Below are positions 32,198 to 43,223 of a stretch of 64,000 nt of DNA, piece by piece. The notes under the pieces were generated by a model. The model saw only the letters and a list, made by a program, of their open reading frames with translations, searched no databases and had not been told where the DNA came from. A program made the translations under genes and the position numbers. The DNA comes from Methylacidimicrobium sp. B4. Its GTDB lineage: Bacteria > Verrucomicrobiota > Verrucomicrobiia > Methylacidiphilales > Methylacidiphilaceae. How positions within the stretch are numbered: the stretch's first letter is position 1; the number at the start of each line of letters is the position of its first letter. The stretch spans positions 930,001 to 994,000 of the forward strand of contig NZ_CP066203.1 in NCBI RefSeq assembly GCF_017310545.1, written 5' to 3'.

Positions 32198-32224
32198 ATA
32201 GCACGCCAGAGAGCGGAGCGTCAA
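32195..32224 (-). promoter_or_regulatory. Predicted sigma70-type promoter of the bd-family oxidase
   Basis: On the minus strand TTGACG (32224-32219) and TATCTT (32200-32195) are 18 bases apart, about 60 bases upstream of the ATG at 32134. The -35 is a 5-of-6 match and the -10 is 4 of 6. Confidence 0.45.
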
Positions 32225-32438
32225 ACAACGCTGCCAACGCATGCTCCTCGTGTGACAGTTTTTGGCCGAGCTGCCACGGCAGGCGCACGGCCGGGAGCAT
32301 CGTCTGGAAGGATGCGAACCGAGCCTCCGGCCCGCCGCCGCCGAAGATCGCTCGAAGAAGCGAGAGGCCCCGAAGGGGCGGCCGCTTTCCCCTTGCACTT
32401 TGCCTCCGGACGGGGAAGGCTCTGGTGCACAGAGTTCA

Positions 32439-33215
32439 ATGAAGGTCCTCGTGATCGACATCGGGGGGCACAACGTCAAGCTGCTCGCCACCGGCCAAAA
32501 GCGTCCTCGGAAGATTCCTTCGGGGCGCGCCTTTACTCCTCAAGATTTGGTCGCTCGTGTCCCCGAGGCGGTCGGCAGCTGGCCTTTCGAGGCGATTTCA
32601 ATCGGCTATCCCGGGCCGGTGCTCGGAGGGAGACCCGCGGCGGAGCCCCGCAACCTGGGCTCGGGCTGGCTCGGATTCGATTTTGCGCAGGCATTCGGGA
32701 CTCCGGTGAAGGTGGTGAATGACGCCGCGATGCAGGCGTGGGGCAGTTATGCCGGGGGAAGGATGCTTTTCCTGGGCTTGGGAACGGGGCTCGGAATGGC
32801 ACTGATCCTCGACGGTCTCCTCCATCCGTTGGAAGCGAGCCATCTCCCCTACAAGAAGGGCCTGACGTACGAAGAGGTGCTCGGAGAGGCGGGTCTCCTG
32901 AGCCAGGGGAAGAAGCGCTGGCGCGAGGAGGTCCGCTGCGTCATCAAGCTTTTCCGAGAGGCCTTCCAGGTCGACTACCTCATGATCGGTGGAGGCAACC
33001 GGAAGCTCCTCAAGTCGCTCCCGCCCTACGCGCGCATGGGAGACAACTCTTTTGCCTTCTTGGGGGGCTTCCGCCTGTGGGAGGAGACCGAGCGGGTCCT
33101 GGCGGAGGGACCCCAGCCGGCGGCGGATTCCGTGAACATCCCGCCCACCTCGCCTTCCGGCGAGGCTGCACGCCACTCACCCCCCCCGGGCGATGCCTCC
33201 TCCCCATCGGAGTAG
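32439..33215 (+). CDS. ROK-family sugar kinase (polyphosphate glucokinase-like)
   Basis: A 258-residue sugar kinase of the ROK/actin-like ATPase fold. The phosphate-1 loop VLVIDIGGHNVKLL, sugar-binding IGYPGPV and NLGSGWLGFDF, and VVNDAAMQAWGSY (the Asp is the catalytic base), with GLGTGLGMAL as phosphate 2, are visible. The length and motifs resemble polyphosphate/ATP glucokinases, but substrate and phosphate donor are inference. I chose the ATG at 32439; upstream the frame is open but carries no domain. The C-terminal 35 residues are Pro/Ser-rich and probably disordered. dinB follows 51 bases later. Confidence 0.85.
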   Translation: MKVLVIDIGGHNVKLLATGQKRPRKIPSGRAFTPQDLVARVPEAVGSWPFEAISIGYPGPVLGGRPAAEPRNLGSGWLGFDFAQAFGTPVKVVNDAAMQAWGSYAGGRMLFLGLGTGLGMALILDGLLHPLEASHLPYKKGLTYEEVLGEAGLLSQGKKRWREEVRCVIKLFREAFQVDYLMIGGGNRKLLKSLPPYARMGDNSFAFLGGFRLWEETERVLAEGPQPAADSVNIPPTSPSGEAARHSPPPGDASSPSE

Positions 33216-33266
33216 CTGCTCGTCGACGTGATGCCTGGGGAAGGGAAGCCCCCCAGCAAACGAGCC

Positions 33267-34331
33267 ATGGCCTGGGTCCTCTTCCTCGATTTGGATGCCT
33301 TCTTCGCCGCTGTCGAGCTCCTGCAGCGTCCGGCCCTCCGGAACGAACCGGTGATCGTCGCCGTCGGCCATCCGGGAGGGCGCGGGGTCGTTTCAACGGC
33401 GACCTATGCCGCCCGCCGCAGCGGTGTCTCGAGCGGCATGTCGCTGCGCCGGGCGCTCTCGCTCTGCCCGCAAGCTGTCGTTCTTCCCGCTCGCCATCAT
33501 CTCTACGCGGCCTATTCGGAAAAGGTGCGGCAGATCCTCCACGCCCGCTTTGGCAAGGTCGAAGCCCTTTCGATCGACGAAGCCTGTGCGGAGCTGCCGG
33601 AGGGGACAGATCCCGAGATGGTCGCCCGCGAGGTTCAAGAGCGGGTGGCGGCGGACCTCGGTCTTTCTTGCACGATCGCCGTGGCAACAAACAAGCTCGT
33701 CGCCAAGGTCGCCTGCGACCAAGTCAAGCCGCACGGACGCATCGTAATCCCGCAAGGCACCGAACAGGCATTCCTGGCCCCGTTGCCGGTGGAGAAGCTC
33801 CCCGGGGTCGGTCCGCGTACGCAAGGCCACCTCCTCGAGCTTGGCGTCCGGACGATCGGGGAGCTGGCCGCCCAGCCGAAAGAGCGGCTGACCGGGACCC
33901 TCGGAAAGCACGGAGCCTACCTTTGGGAGGCCGCCCACGGCATCGACACCAGCCCCGTGCAACCGGAATGGGAACCCAAGTCGATCGGCCGCGAAACGAC
34001 ATTCGAGCGGGATCTCGCCGATTTCGCCATCTTTCGCAAGCACTTGGATCGGTTCAGCCGCGAAGTGGCAGAAGAGCTCCGAGCGGAGCGCTTCCTGGCG
34101 AAAACCATCACGGTGAAGCTCCGCTACGGAAACTTCGAGACCCTCGTTCGCCAGGTCACCCTACCCATCGCGACGGCCGATCCGAAGGAGATCGCCGATT
34201 TCGCCCTCCGTCTGCTCCGATCGACGTGGCAGAGGGGCAGACCGCTTCGCCTGATCGGCCTCGCAGCGCATGGGTTCGTGCGAGCTTGGCCGAAGCGGGA
34301 CGCCGGCTCCGCGGCGCTCTGGGAAGGTTAA
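33267..34331 (+). CDS. dinB: DNA polymerase IV (Y-family)
   Basis: Pol IV copies past damaged bases with low fidelity. The 354-residue protein begins FLDLDAFFAAVE (first metal-binding Asp), followed by VVSTATYAARRSGVSSGM, then LSIDEACAEL with the catalytic Asp-Glu pair (usually SIDEAYLD, so the last residues differ), PGVGPRTQGHL as the helix-hairpin-helix, and a little-finger domain (TITVKLRYGNFETLVR). No beta-clamp tail motif is obvious. ATG at 33231 or GTG at 33228 would add about 12 residues; I chose the ATG at 33267 next to the conserved core. Confidence 0.92.
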   Translation: MAWVLFLDLDAFFAAVELLQRPALRNEPVIVAVGHPGGRGVVSTATYAARRSGVSSGMSLRRALSLCPQAVVLPARHHLYAAYSEKVRQILHARFGKVEALSIDEACAELPEGTDPEMVAREVQERVAADLGLSCTIAVATNKLVAKVACDQVKPHGRIVIPQGTEQAFLAPLPVEKLPGVGPRTQGHLLELGVRTIGELAAQPKERLTGTLGKHGAYLWEAAHGIDTSPVQPEWEPKSIGRETTFERDLADFAIFRKHLDRFSREVAEELRAERFLAKTITVKLRYGNFETLVRQVTLPIATADPKEIADFALRLLRSTWQRGRPLRLIGLAAHGFVRAWPKRDAGSAALWEG

Positions 34332-34395
34332 TCCCTGCGGCACGGTCTGCAAAGATTGTAAAGACCCCACCCCGGCTGATAGATTGGCTCTCATC

Positions 34396-35043
34396 GTGCG
34401 GCCACACTCCCATCGCTCTCTTCGCTCTCGCGCGCTTTTTCTTGTGTTTTCGCTTCTCGCCGGTTGGCAATTGGCCTGCCTCAGGGAAGCCCACGCCGCG
34501 TCGGTCCCGGAATGGTATCGGAAGCAGGCCAAGGACCAACCCGCCTTTGCGGAGCTGCTGGCCAATCCTCTTGCGTATGACGGACGGGTCGTGATTCTTG
34601 GAGGAACGGTCACGCGGACCAAGAGCGCGGAAGGCGTTTTTCGGCTGCAGATCGTTCAACAACCGCTCTCGAAAGGGTGGGGCTCCTCCTACCGACCCAA
34701 GAAGGAGGAGACGTCGACCGGCTGTTTCTATGCGATCGTCCCCGGCTTCGTGGATCACTCCGATTTCGTTCGCGGAGCGGAAATGACCATCGCCGGCACG
34801 GTAAAAGGCGCTCAGCCCGGACAGGTCGGGGAGCAGAGCTATCTCTTTCCCGTGGTGCGTGCCTCCTGGATGCGGGTCTGGAACGGGCAGCACAGGGCGT
34901 CAAAGGACCGGTCGGACGGCGGCGGGGCGGGCCTTGGAGCCATGGGCATGTCTGGGCCCGCCAATCTGTACGGGCCGATGGGGATGGGAATGTACGGGCC
35001 GATGGGGATGTATGGCCCGATGGGGATGGGTCCCTGGTACTGA
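34396..35043 (+). CDS. Slp-family envelope protein with Gly/Met-rich tail
   Basis: A 215-residue secreted protein. After an N-terminal basic and hydrophobic signal (ALFLVFSLLAGWQLAC, an imperfect lipobox), a domain similar to the outer-membrane lipoprotein Slp runs from about residue 40 to 150: FAELLANPLAYDGRVVILGGTV, VQQPLSKGW, GCFYAIVPGFVDHSDFVRG. The last 40 residues change abruptly to repeats of GPMGM and MYGPMG. I chose the GTG at 34396; TTG at 34384 is also in frame. It precedes ligA by 46 bases. The role of Slp in carbon starvation or acid stress elsewhere is known only broadly. Confidence 0.75.
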   Translation: MRPHSHRSLRSRALFLVFSLLAGWQLACLREAHAASVPEWYRKQAKDQPAFAELLANPLAYDGRVVILGGTVTRTKSAEGVFRLQIVQQPLSKGWGSSYRPKKEETSTGCFYAIVPGFVDHSDFVRGAEMTIAGTVKGAQPGQVGEQSYLFPVVRASWMRVWNGQHRASKDRSDGGGAGLGAMGMSGPANLYGPMGMGMYGPMGMYGPMGMGPWY

Positions 35044-35056
35044 GCCGCAGGATTGA

Positions 35057-37727
<2,671 letters not shown>

Positions 37728-37791
37728 GCCGCCTTCCGGCGACCGATTTTTCCGGATTGCCCGACCGATCCCACCGGTAGAAAGTAGAAAA

Positions 37792-38277
37792 ATGCCTTCG
37801 TTCGATATTGTTTCGGAAGTGGATGAGCAAGAGGTCGCCAATGCGCTCAATCAAGCGCGCAAGGAGATTGCCAACCGCTTCGATCTCAAGGGAGCCGGGG
37901 CCTCGATCGACTATGAGCGGCCCACGCTCGACTTGCGAGCCAACGATGCGTTCAAGCTCTCTGTGATTCGGGAGATCCTGCTGGCCAAGCTCGCTCGGCG
38001 GAACGTGAGCCTCAAGAACCTCGAAATCGAGGCTCCTTCGGTCTCTTCGACGGGAAGGGCATCTCAAGGGATCGTCGTCAAGCAGGGGATCGACTCCGAT
38101 GCGGCCCGGCTAGTCACCCATGCCGTCCGCGAATTGGGTCTCAAGGTTCAAGCGCAGATCCAAGGGGACCAGGTCCGCGTCACGGGAAAGAACCGGGACG
38201 ATCTCCAGCAGGTCATCACAGCCCTGCGAGCCAAGGAATTTCCTTGCTCCCTCTCGTTCCGCAACCTTCGGGATTAG
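37792..38277 (+). CDS. YajQ-family nucleotide/RNA-binding protein
   Basis: A 161-residue protein of the YajQ (UPF0234) family, which has two RNP-like domains and in some bacteria binds cyclic di-GMP. The family start PSFDIVSEVDEQEVANAL is followed by EIANRFDLKGAGASIDY, VIREILLAKL, GIDSDAARLV and the end DLQQVITALRAKEFPCSLSFRNLRD, the latter cited for its QVIxxLxxxDFPxxLxFxNxR pattern. It is full length. The ATG at 37792 gives the usual start. Regulation and ligand are not shown by the sequence. Confidence 0.95.
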   Translation: MPSFDIVSEVDEQEVANALNQARKEIANRFDLKGAGASIDYERPTLDLRANDAFKLSVIREILLAKLARRNVSLKNLEIEAPSVSSTGRASQGIVVKQGIDSDAARLVTHAVRELGLKVQAQIQGDQVRVTGKNRDDLQQVITALRAKEFPCSLSFRNLRD

Positions 38278-38325
38278 CCCGCATCGGTCAGAAGCGTCCT
38301 TCGGCGGAGGGAGGCGGGATGGTTT

Positions 38326-39108
38326 CTACGCCCGCGCCCGATGGCGCGCCCCCCGTCCGGATCGAGGCTCGGCGAGCCACCGTTGCCCCAGGACTCGCAA
38401 ACCTTCCAGCGTGAGATTGGGCCGGACGCACGCGACTTCTGCCAGCCCGCGCGCAACCAGGGCCGCATGACCTCCGGTCGCCACGGCGGTCAAGCGATCC
38501 GTGCCGAGCTCCTCGCGGATCCGCTCGAGCAGGCCGCGGATCATGGCGCGGTAGCCATGGACCGCCCCCACGCGAATCGCTTCGACCGTGCTCCGGCCAA
38601 TGCCTCGCTTCGGCTCGAGCAACCGGACTCTCGGCAAGAGGGCGGTTCGCTCGTGAAGATAGTCGGTCATCAGGTCGAGGCCGGGAGCGATGATTCCCCC
38701 GCAGAAGGCCCCGGAGGCGTTCACGACGTCGAAGTTGGTCGCGGTCCCGAAATCAATGACGACCACGGGCGGTGTCCAGAAATGGAGAGCCGCCGCCGCG
38801 TTGGCGAGCCGGTCCCCTCCGATCTCCGAAGGCTTCGGATACTCGATCGCGAAGCCGAGGGGGGCTTTCCCGTGCACCAGGAAAAGAGAGCGGGAAAAGA
38901 GGGCGGCAAAGATCTCGGTCTTGGCCGGAACCACGCTCGCCAGAACCACCGGAGCGCCCGCGTGCCGTACCGCCAGGGATTGGAGGAAGGGACGATCGAG
39001 ATCCGCGGTAGCCTTCCGCTCCACTTTGCCAAGCCCTCTCTCCCGGACGGTTGCGATTTTCGCAAAGGAGTTGCTGATGTCGACGACGACGAATCGGTCG
39101 GCCGGCAT
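38326..39108 (-). CDS. coaX: Type III pantothenate kinase
   Basis: CoaX phosphorylates pantothenate in coenzyme A synthesis and is not feedback-inhibited. The 260-residue protein has DISNSFAKIA (ATP loop; often DxGNT), EIGGDRLANAAAA, VVIDFGTATNFDVV and GGIIAPGLDLM, all type III motifs. The ATG at 39108 fits; an upstream extension would overlap the FabZ-like gene. The C-terminal tail (EPRSGRGARHRARA) is basic and unusual. It follows the FabZ-like gene by 14 bases and is likely cotranscribed with it. Confidence 0.92.
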   Translation of the reverse strand: MPADRFVVVDISNSFAKIATVRERGLGKVERKATADLDRPFLQSLAVRHAGAPVVLASVVPAKTEIFAALFSRSLFLVHGKAPLGFAIEYPKPSEIGGDRLANAAAALHFWTPPVVVIDFGTATNFDVVNASGAFCGGIIAPGLDLMTDYLHERTALLPRVRLLEPKRGIGRSTVEAIRVGAVHGYRAMIRGLLERIREELGTDRLTAVATGGHAALVARGLAEVACVRPNLTLEGLRVLGQRWLAEPRSGRGARHRARA

Positions 39109-39122
39109 GGGGTAACGGGGCT

Positions 39123-39614
39123 CTAGCCCAGCGGGTTCTCGTCCCTCACGATCAGCGTGAGCCGCCTCACCCGCGCGACCTCCCGGCCGCACACGGTGAC
39201 TCTGCCAGAAAAAGCGGCGACCCTCCCCAGGATCCTTGCGAGCCGCAGCTCGAGCTCGAGTCGATCCCCGGGGCCGGTCCTCCGAACAAATCGAGCGCCG
39301 TCGCTCCCGGCAAAGAGGATCTCGCCCGACGTTTCCTTGGCGCCGACGGTTCGCAGCCAGAGGCAACCCGCCTGGCCCAGGGATTCAAAGACGATCGCGG
39401 CGGGCGTGGTCGGATTTCCTGGGAAGTGACCGCGAAAGAAGTCCTCCTCCCCCCGGAGGAGGTAGCGGGCACGCACTCCTCGTTCTTCGACCACGGCTTC
39501 GTCTAAAAAGAGAAACGGCGGCTTTTGCGGCAGCAGCTTTTCGATCTGGCCGCGGGAGAGAACGAGCTCAGCCAGGGCGCCGTCGCCCGCCTGCCCAGGG
39601 CTGTCATCTCCCAT
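39123..39614 (-). CDS. FabZ-like 3-hydroxyacyl-ACP dehydratase
   Basis: A 163-residue hotdog-fold protein. LLPQKPPFLFLDEAV, FFRGHFPGNPTTPAAIVFESLGQAGCLWL and the following strands are those of FabZ, with the catalytic His in GHFPGNP and Glu in FESLGQ. It dehydrates 3-hydroxyacyl-ACP in fatty acid elongation. Family proteins usually read PGxPVMPGVL; this has PTTPAAIV, a divergence. An N-terminal segment of about 20 acidic residues precedes the fold. It could be a specialised FabZ paralogue. coaX follows downstream and an HtrA gene lies upstream. Confidence 0.82.
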   Translation of the reverse strand: MGDDSPGQAGDGALAELVLSRGQIEKLLPQKPPFLFLDEAVVEERGVRARYLLRGEEDFFRGHFPGNPTTPAAIVFESLGQAGCLWLRTVGAKETSGEILFAGSDGARFVRRTGPGDRLELELRLARILGRVAAFSGRVTVCGREVARVRRLTLIVRDENPLG

Positions 39615-39649
39615 TCCTCGGTCTTTTCCTACAGCCGGAGGGCGCCCAG

Positions 39650-41209
39650 CTAGCGCTTCACCACGACAAACCGGGTCATCCCGTGAGACCAGACTTGCAA
39701 GAGCACATCTCCCTGGCTGGCCTTCGCCGCCTCCTGTGCTTCCCGCACCGCATGAACGGGGTGATGGTTCACTTGCAGGATCACGTCGCCGGGCTGCAGC
39801 TGGTTCCGCCCGGGGCGGCCCGCGGGAGAATCCTGGTCGACATTGGTCACCACGACTCCCTGGACCTCCGCCGGAATCTCGAGCTGCTGCCGAGCCGCGC
39901 CGCTAAGATCCGAAATCTCGATTCCGGGAAGGAAGGTTCCCTGCTCCGATCCCCCGGGAGCGCTGCTGCTGGCAACCGGCTCGTTGGGTCGCTCCTTGAG
40001 GACGGTCTGAACGGTCAGTTCCTTTCCGTCGCGCCAGATCTTCAAGGAGACCTTGGAGCCGGGAGGAGTCTCCGAGACAGCCAAGCGGAAGACGCGAGGA
40101 TCGATTACCTTCTGCCCGTTGAAGCCAATGATCACGTCCCCATCCTTGACGCCAGCCTGCGCGGCGGGGGCTCCCGGAGTCACCTGCTCCACCAAGGCCC
40201 CGATCGGCTCGGGCAGCTTGAAAGCCCGCGCCAGCTCCGGAGTGACTTCGGAGATGGTGACACCCAGGAATCCGCGAATCACCCTTCCGTGGGAGACGAG
40301 CTCCTGCATGACATACCGGGCCATGTTCGACGGAACCGCGAACCCGATCCCGAGATTGCCGACGCGACCGGGGCTTACGATCGCGGTATTGATGCCGACC
40401 AGCCGGCCCTCGACATCGACCAGAGCCCCTCCCGAATTCCCGGGGTTGATCGCTGCGTCGGTCTGGATGAAGTCCTCGTACTCCTCGATACCGACATCCT
40501 TCCGGCCCTTGCCGCTCACGATCCCCATCGTCACGGTCTGACTGAGCGCGAAGGGGTTGCCCACCGCCAGGACGATGTCGCCGACCTCGACCTGATCGCT
40601 ATCCGTAAAAACGGCCGCCGGCAGGTCTTTCGCGTCGATCTTCACCAGGGCGATATCGCTGTAGGGGTCCTTCCCGACCACTTTGGCGGAATACTCCTTC
40701 TTCGCCTCGCCCACCAGGACCTTGATCTCCTCGGCGACCTCCACGACATGGTTGTTGGTCAGGATGTACCCATCCGGCGAAACGATCACCCCGGATCCCA
40801 GCCCGCTCTGTCGACGAGAACGCGGAGGCTGGGAAGGAGCTTGCCTCCTTCCTCCTCCCTGATCTTCCCCTTCCGGGGGGCCGAAAAAGCGGCGGAACGG
40901 AGGCTCGTTAAAGAACGGCGGGAAGGGAAAGGGCCAGCCTTCCGGCGCCTTGACCCGCTGAGTGGTCGTGATCTGCACCACACTCGGCACCACCTTCTTC
41001 ACGATGGGAGCGAAGCTGGTCAGGAGGCCCGCTCCCTGGCGGGGAAGCGGGGCATCATCGATTTGAATCGAAAACGAGGTCTCCTTGGCCTGCTTCGAAG
41101 GACCCGCCAGCGAGAGCAACTGGACGGCTGCCGTCGAGCGGTCGGGAAGGGAGAGCAGGCAATATGCGACTAGGGCCAGGGTGGCGCCGGCTTGCCGGGG
41201 GAATTTCAT
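39650..41209 (-). CDS. degQ: DegP/DegQ-family periplasmic serine protease
   Basis: A 519-residue HtrA protease and chaperone for misfolded envelope proteins. The signal peptide (about residues 1-28) is followed by a Phe/Pro-rich LA-type loop (about 90-135), the protease domain with His154 (LTNNHVV), Asp185 (YSDIALVKI) and Ser259 (NPGNSGGALV), and two PDZ domains (about 300-390 and 415-515). The second PDZ carries NQLQPGDVILQVNHHPV. This is closer to classical DegP/Q than the protein at 26703-28271. Both being present suggests division of labour in the envelope. Confidence 0.94.
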   Translation of the reverse strand: MKFPRQAGATLALVAYCLLSLPDRSTAAVQLLSLAGPSKQAKETSFSIQIDDAPLPRQGAGLLTSFAPIVKKVVPSVVQITTTQRVKAPEGWPFPFPPFFNEPPFRRFFGPPEGEDQGGGRRQAPSQPPRSRRQSGLGSGVIVSPDGYILTNNHVVEVAEEIKVLVGEAKKEYSAKVVGKDPYSDIALVKIDAKDLPAAVFTDSDQVEVGDIVLAVGNPFALSQTVTMGIVSGKGRKDVGIEEYEDFIQTDAAINPGNSGGALVDVEGRLVGINTAIVSPGRVGNLGIGFAVPSNMARYVMQELVSHGRVIRGFLGVTISEVTPELARAFKLPEPIGALVEQVTPGAPAAQAGVKDGDVIIGFNGQKVIDPRVFRLAVSETPPGSKVSLKIWRDGKELTVQTVLKERPNEPVASSSAPGGSEQGTFLPGIEISDLSGAARQQLEIPAEVQGVVVTNVDQDSPAGRPGRNQLQPGDVILQVNHHPVHAVREAQEAAKASQGDVLLQVWSHGMTRFVVVKR

Positions 41210-41313
41210 ACGTGGATGGATGCGTGGCGGTTAGGCGATCTTCCGATTGATTCCGCTGAAGTTGAACGGAAACCCGCGCCGCTTTCAAGCGATAAAGTGC
41301 CATGCAGCCCGTT

Positions 41314-41328
41314 CGTGCCGGAGGCACG
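41314..41328. other. Small perfect hairpin in a divergent intergenic region
   Basis: CGTGCC-GGA-GGCACG, a 6-base stem with 3-base loop, lies between degQ (-) and the small basic gene (+), 75 bases before its GTG. No T tract follows. It could be a 5' leader hairpin or an operator. A TTGACA at 41351 is a possible -35, but no good -10 follows it. Confidence 0.3.
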
Positions 41329-41389
41329 ACGGTTCGCAAGCAGTTGGGCCTTGACAGAGGGGCCAGGGTTGCGCCCACTAACGGGAATC

Positions 41390-41497
41390 GTGAGCAAACA
41401 GTCGAATAAGCTCGAAAAGCGGAGGCGGCGCAAGGCGTATCTCAAGAGGCAGCGCGAGAAGGCCCCGGTCGCGCCAGCGGCGCCGGGAAAGAAGTGA
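41390..41497 (+). CDS. 35-residue very basic protein, unknown
   Basis: A short open frame from the GTG at 41390 to the TGA at 41497. The product starts MSKQSNKLEKRRRRK and is about one-third Lys and Arg, ending in Ala/Pro/Lys. It lies four bases before the YacP-like gene, so it could be a leader or partner of it. It may be a nucleic-acid- or ribosome-binding peptide. The short length and lack of a clear ribosome site make this tentative. Confidence 0.45.
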   Translation: MSKQSNKLEKRRRRKAYLKRQREKAPVAPAAPGKK

Positions 41498-41501
41498 GGA
41501 G

Positions 41502-41984
41502 ATGAAGACCGAGGCCGCCGCCAGGGAGCTTCCCGCCACCCCGGTGCTGGTCGTCGATGGTCATAGCGTGGTTTTCGCATGGAAGGAACTGCGAGAGCTG
41601 CACGCGCGCTCGCCCAATCAGGCTCGCCACCTCCTCACCGAGCGGCTGCGGCATCTGCACGACTCGGGGGCCTGGTCGGTGATCCTCGTTTTCGACGGAC
41701 GTTTCGGATCCCGACCGGATCGAATCCAACCTGCGTCGGACGATATGGTCATCGCCTATTCCTCGCCCGATTGCACGGCGGACTCGCTGATCGAGGGCTT
41801 TGTCGCCCGGAGGAAGGATCGGCAGCGGGTGACGGTCGTTACGGCGGACCAGGCGGAGCGACGCACCATCGAGGCGCTGGGCGCCTGGTGCTCCTCGCCC
41901 GAATGGCTCTCCTCGGCGCTGGGAGAAGAGCAAGGCAATCTGGTAGAAGCCTTGGGGAGAGTCCATCGGAAAGCGCGCTGGTGA
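41502..41984 (+). CDS. YacP-like NYN-domain protein
   Basis: A 160-residue protein of the YacP/NYN (PIN-like) family of RNases. The core is VLVVDGHSVVFAWKEL with the first acidic residue, then SVILVFDGRF, SPDCTADSLIEGFV and VTVVTADQAERR. These acidic residues form a metal site in PIN-type nucleases. In other bacteria the family takes part in rRNA or tRNA processing. The start ATG at 41502 is directly after GAGGAG and four bases after the small basic protein. trpS follows about 100 bases later. The substrate is not known. Confidence 0.82.
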   Translation: MKTEAAARELPATPVLVVDGHSVVFAWKELRELHARSPNQARHLLTERLRHLHDSGAWSVILVFDGRFGSRPDRIQPASDDMVIAYSSPDCTADSLIEGFVARRKDRQRVTVVTADQAERRTIEALGAWCSSPEWLSSALGEEQGNLVEALGRVHRKARW

Positions 41985-42085
41985 CCCCGCCCTCACCTCG
42001 GGCCTGTGCTGCAACCGCCCGGTGGGCGACCCGGAGAGATCGTTCGCGAGGGCCCTTCTTCCGATAACATTCAGACCCATCACCC

Positions 42086-43048
42086 ATGCGCATCTTGTCC
42101 GGCATCCAGCCATCGGGGTTCCTTCACCTGGGGAACTTCTTCGGCATGCTGCAGCGGGCACTCCGATGGCAGCAAAAGGGGGAGACTTTCCTCTTTATCG
42201 CCGATTTCCACGCCCTCACCACGGTCGGCGACCCTGAGGCATTGCGCCGCAACGTCCGGGAAGCCGCTCTCGCGTTCTTGGCATGCGGGCTCGATCCAAA
42301 GCGGACGGTCTTTTTCCGACAGAGCGCTGTGCCCGAGGTCCTGGAGCTCACCTGGCTCCTTTCCACGGTCACCCCGTTTGGTCTCTTGGAGAGGTGCCAT
42401 AGTTACAAGGACAAGCTGGCCAAGGGGATCGCTCCGACCCATGCCCTGTTTGCCTATCCGGTGCTCATGGCCGCCGACATCCTGCTCTACCGCGCCGACG
42501 TCGTTCCCGTAGGGATCGACCAGAAGCAGCATCTGGAAGTGACGCGGGATCTGGCCGCGAAGTTCAATCAGGCCTTCGAGCCCGTCTTCGTGGTGCCGCG
42601 GGAAGACATCGAGGAGAACGTAGCCACGATTCCCGGGATCGACGGGCAAAAGATGTCGAAATCGTATGGAAACACCCTCGAGCTCTTCGGGGACCGCGAA
42701 GAGTTCCGCAGGAGGGTGATGGCGATCCGCACCGACTCGACCCCGATCGAAGAGCCCAAGCCGATCGCCGGCTCGGTGCTGGTTGCCCTCTATCGGCTCG
42801 TGAGTGAACCGCAGGAGCTCGAGGAATTCATCGCCTCCATGCGGCGGGGAGGCGTAGGCTATGGAACGCTCAAGAAGGAGCTTCTGTCCAAGCTCGAGCG
42901 CTTCTTAGCGCCCTTCCGCGAGCGATACGAGGAGCTGAGGGGCAAGTCAGGCCTCGTGGATGAGATTTTGGACGAGGGAGCCCGTACGGCACGCGCCGCG
43001 GCCGCTCCGACCTTGGACGCGGCACGGAGGGCGGTCGGCCTCGTCTAG
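42086..43048 (+). CDS. trpS: Tryptophanyl-tRNA synthetase
   Basis: TrpS charges tRNA-Trp. The 320-residue class I synthetase has SGIQPSGFLHLGNFFG with the HIGH-like HLGN motif, LFIADFHALT, APTHALFAYPVLMAADIL, VGIDQKQHLEVTRDLA and the KMSKS loop in GQKMSKSYGN. The C-terminal helical domain ends at ARRAVGLV. Length is normal. It starts at the ATG at 42086. The next gene is 175 bases downstream, and the gap contains a 14-base tandem repeat. Confidence 0.97.
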   Translation: MRILSGIQPSGFLHLGNFFGMLQRALRWQQKGETFLFIADFHALTTVGDPEALRRNVREAALAFLACGLDPKRTVFFRQSAVPEVLELTWLLSTVTPFGLLERCHSYKDKLAKGIAPTHALFAYPVLMAADILLYRADVVPVGIDQKQHLEVTRDLAAKFNQAFEPVFVVPREDIEENVATIPGIDGQKMSKSYGNTLELFGDREEFRRRVMAIRTDSTPIEEPKPIAGSVLVALYRLVSEPQELEEFIASMRRGGVGYGTLKKELLSKLERFLAPFRERYEELRGKSGLVDEILDEGARTARAAAAPTLDAARRAVGLV

Positions 43049-43149
43049 GAAAAGCCGGATCGGCGCTGGGAGCCGGGCCGTATCGTGATGGACATCGCGA
43101 CGCATCCGATAGAGCGGCGGAGAGGCTACCGGGTAGCTCTGTCGTTGGA

Positions 43150-43176
43150 GGCGCTTCCCCAAAGGCGCTTCCCCAA
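43150..43176. repeat. Two tandem copies of a 13-base unit
   Basis: GGCGCTTCCCCAA occurs at 43150-43162 and again at 43164-43176, one base apart. It is in the non-coding gap between trpS and the chorismate mutase gene, 48 bases before its ATG. It may be a slippage duplication. I see no function. Confidence 0.55.
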
Positions 43177-43223
43177 TTCTGCGCAGTCCCGCAATCGGAT
43201 CCGTCCGCAACGGGAGGCAGCCG

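Noticed and set aside
30806-32722. 638-residue frame antisense to the bd-family subunit
   Set aside because: Its charged, low-complexity content is the mirror of membrane helices; no domain seen.
41351-41381. Promoter from TTGACA at 41351
   Set aside because: The -35 is perfect but no acceptable -10 lies 16-18 bases downstream.
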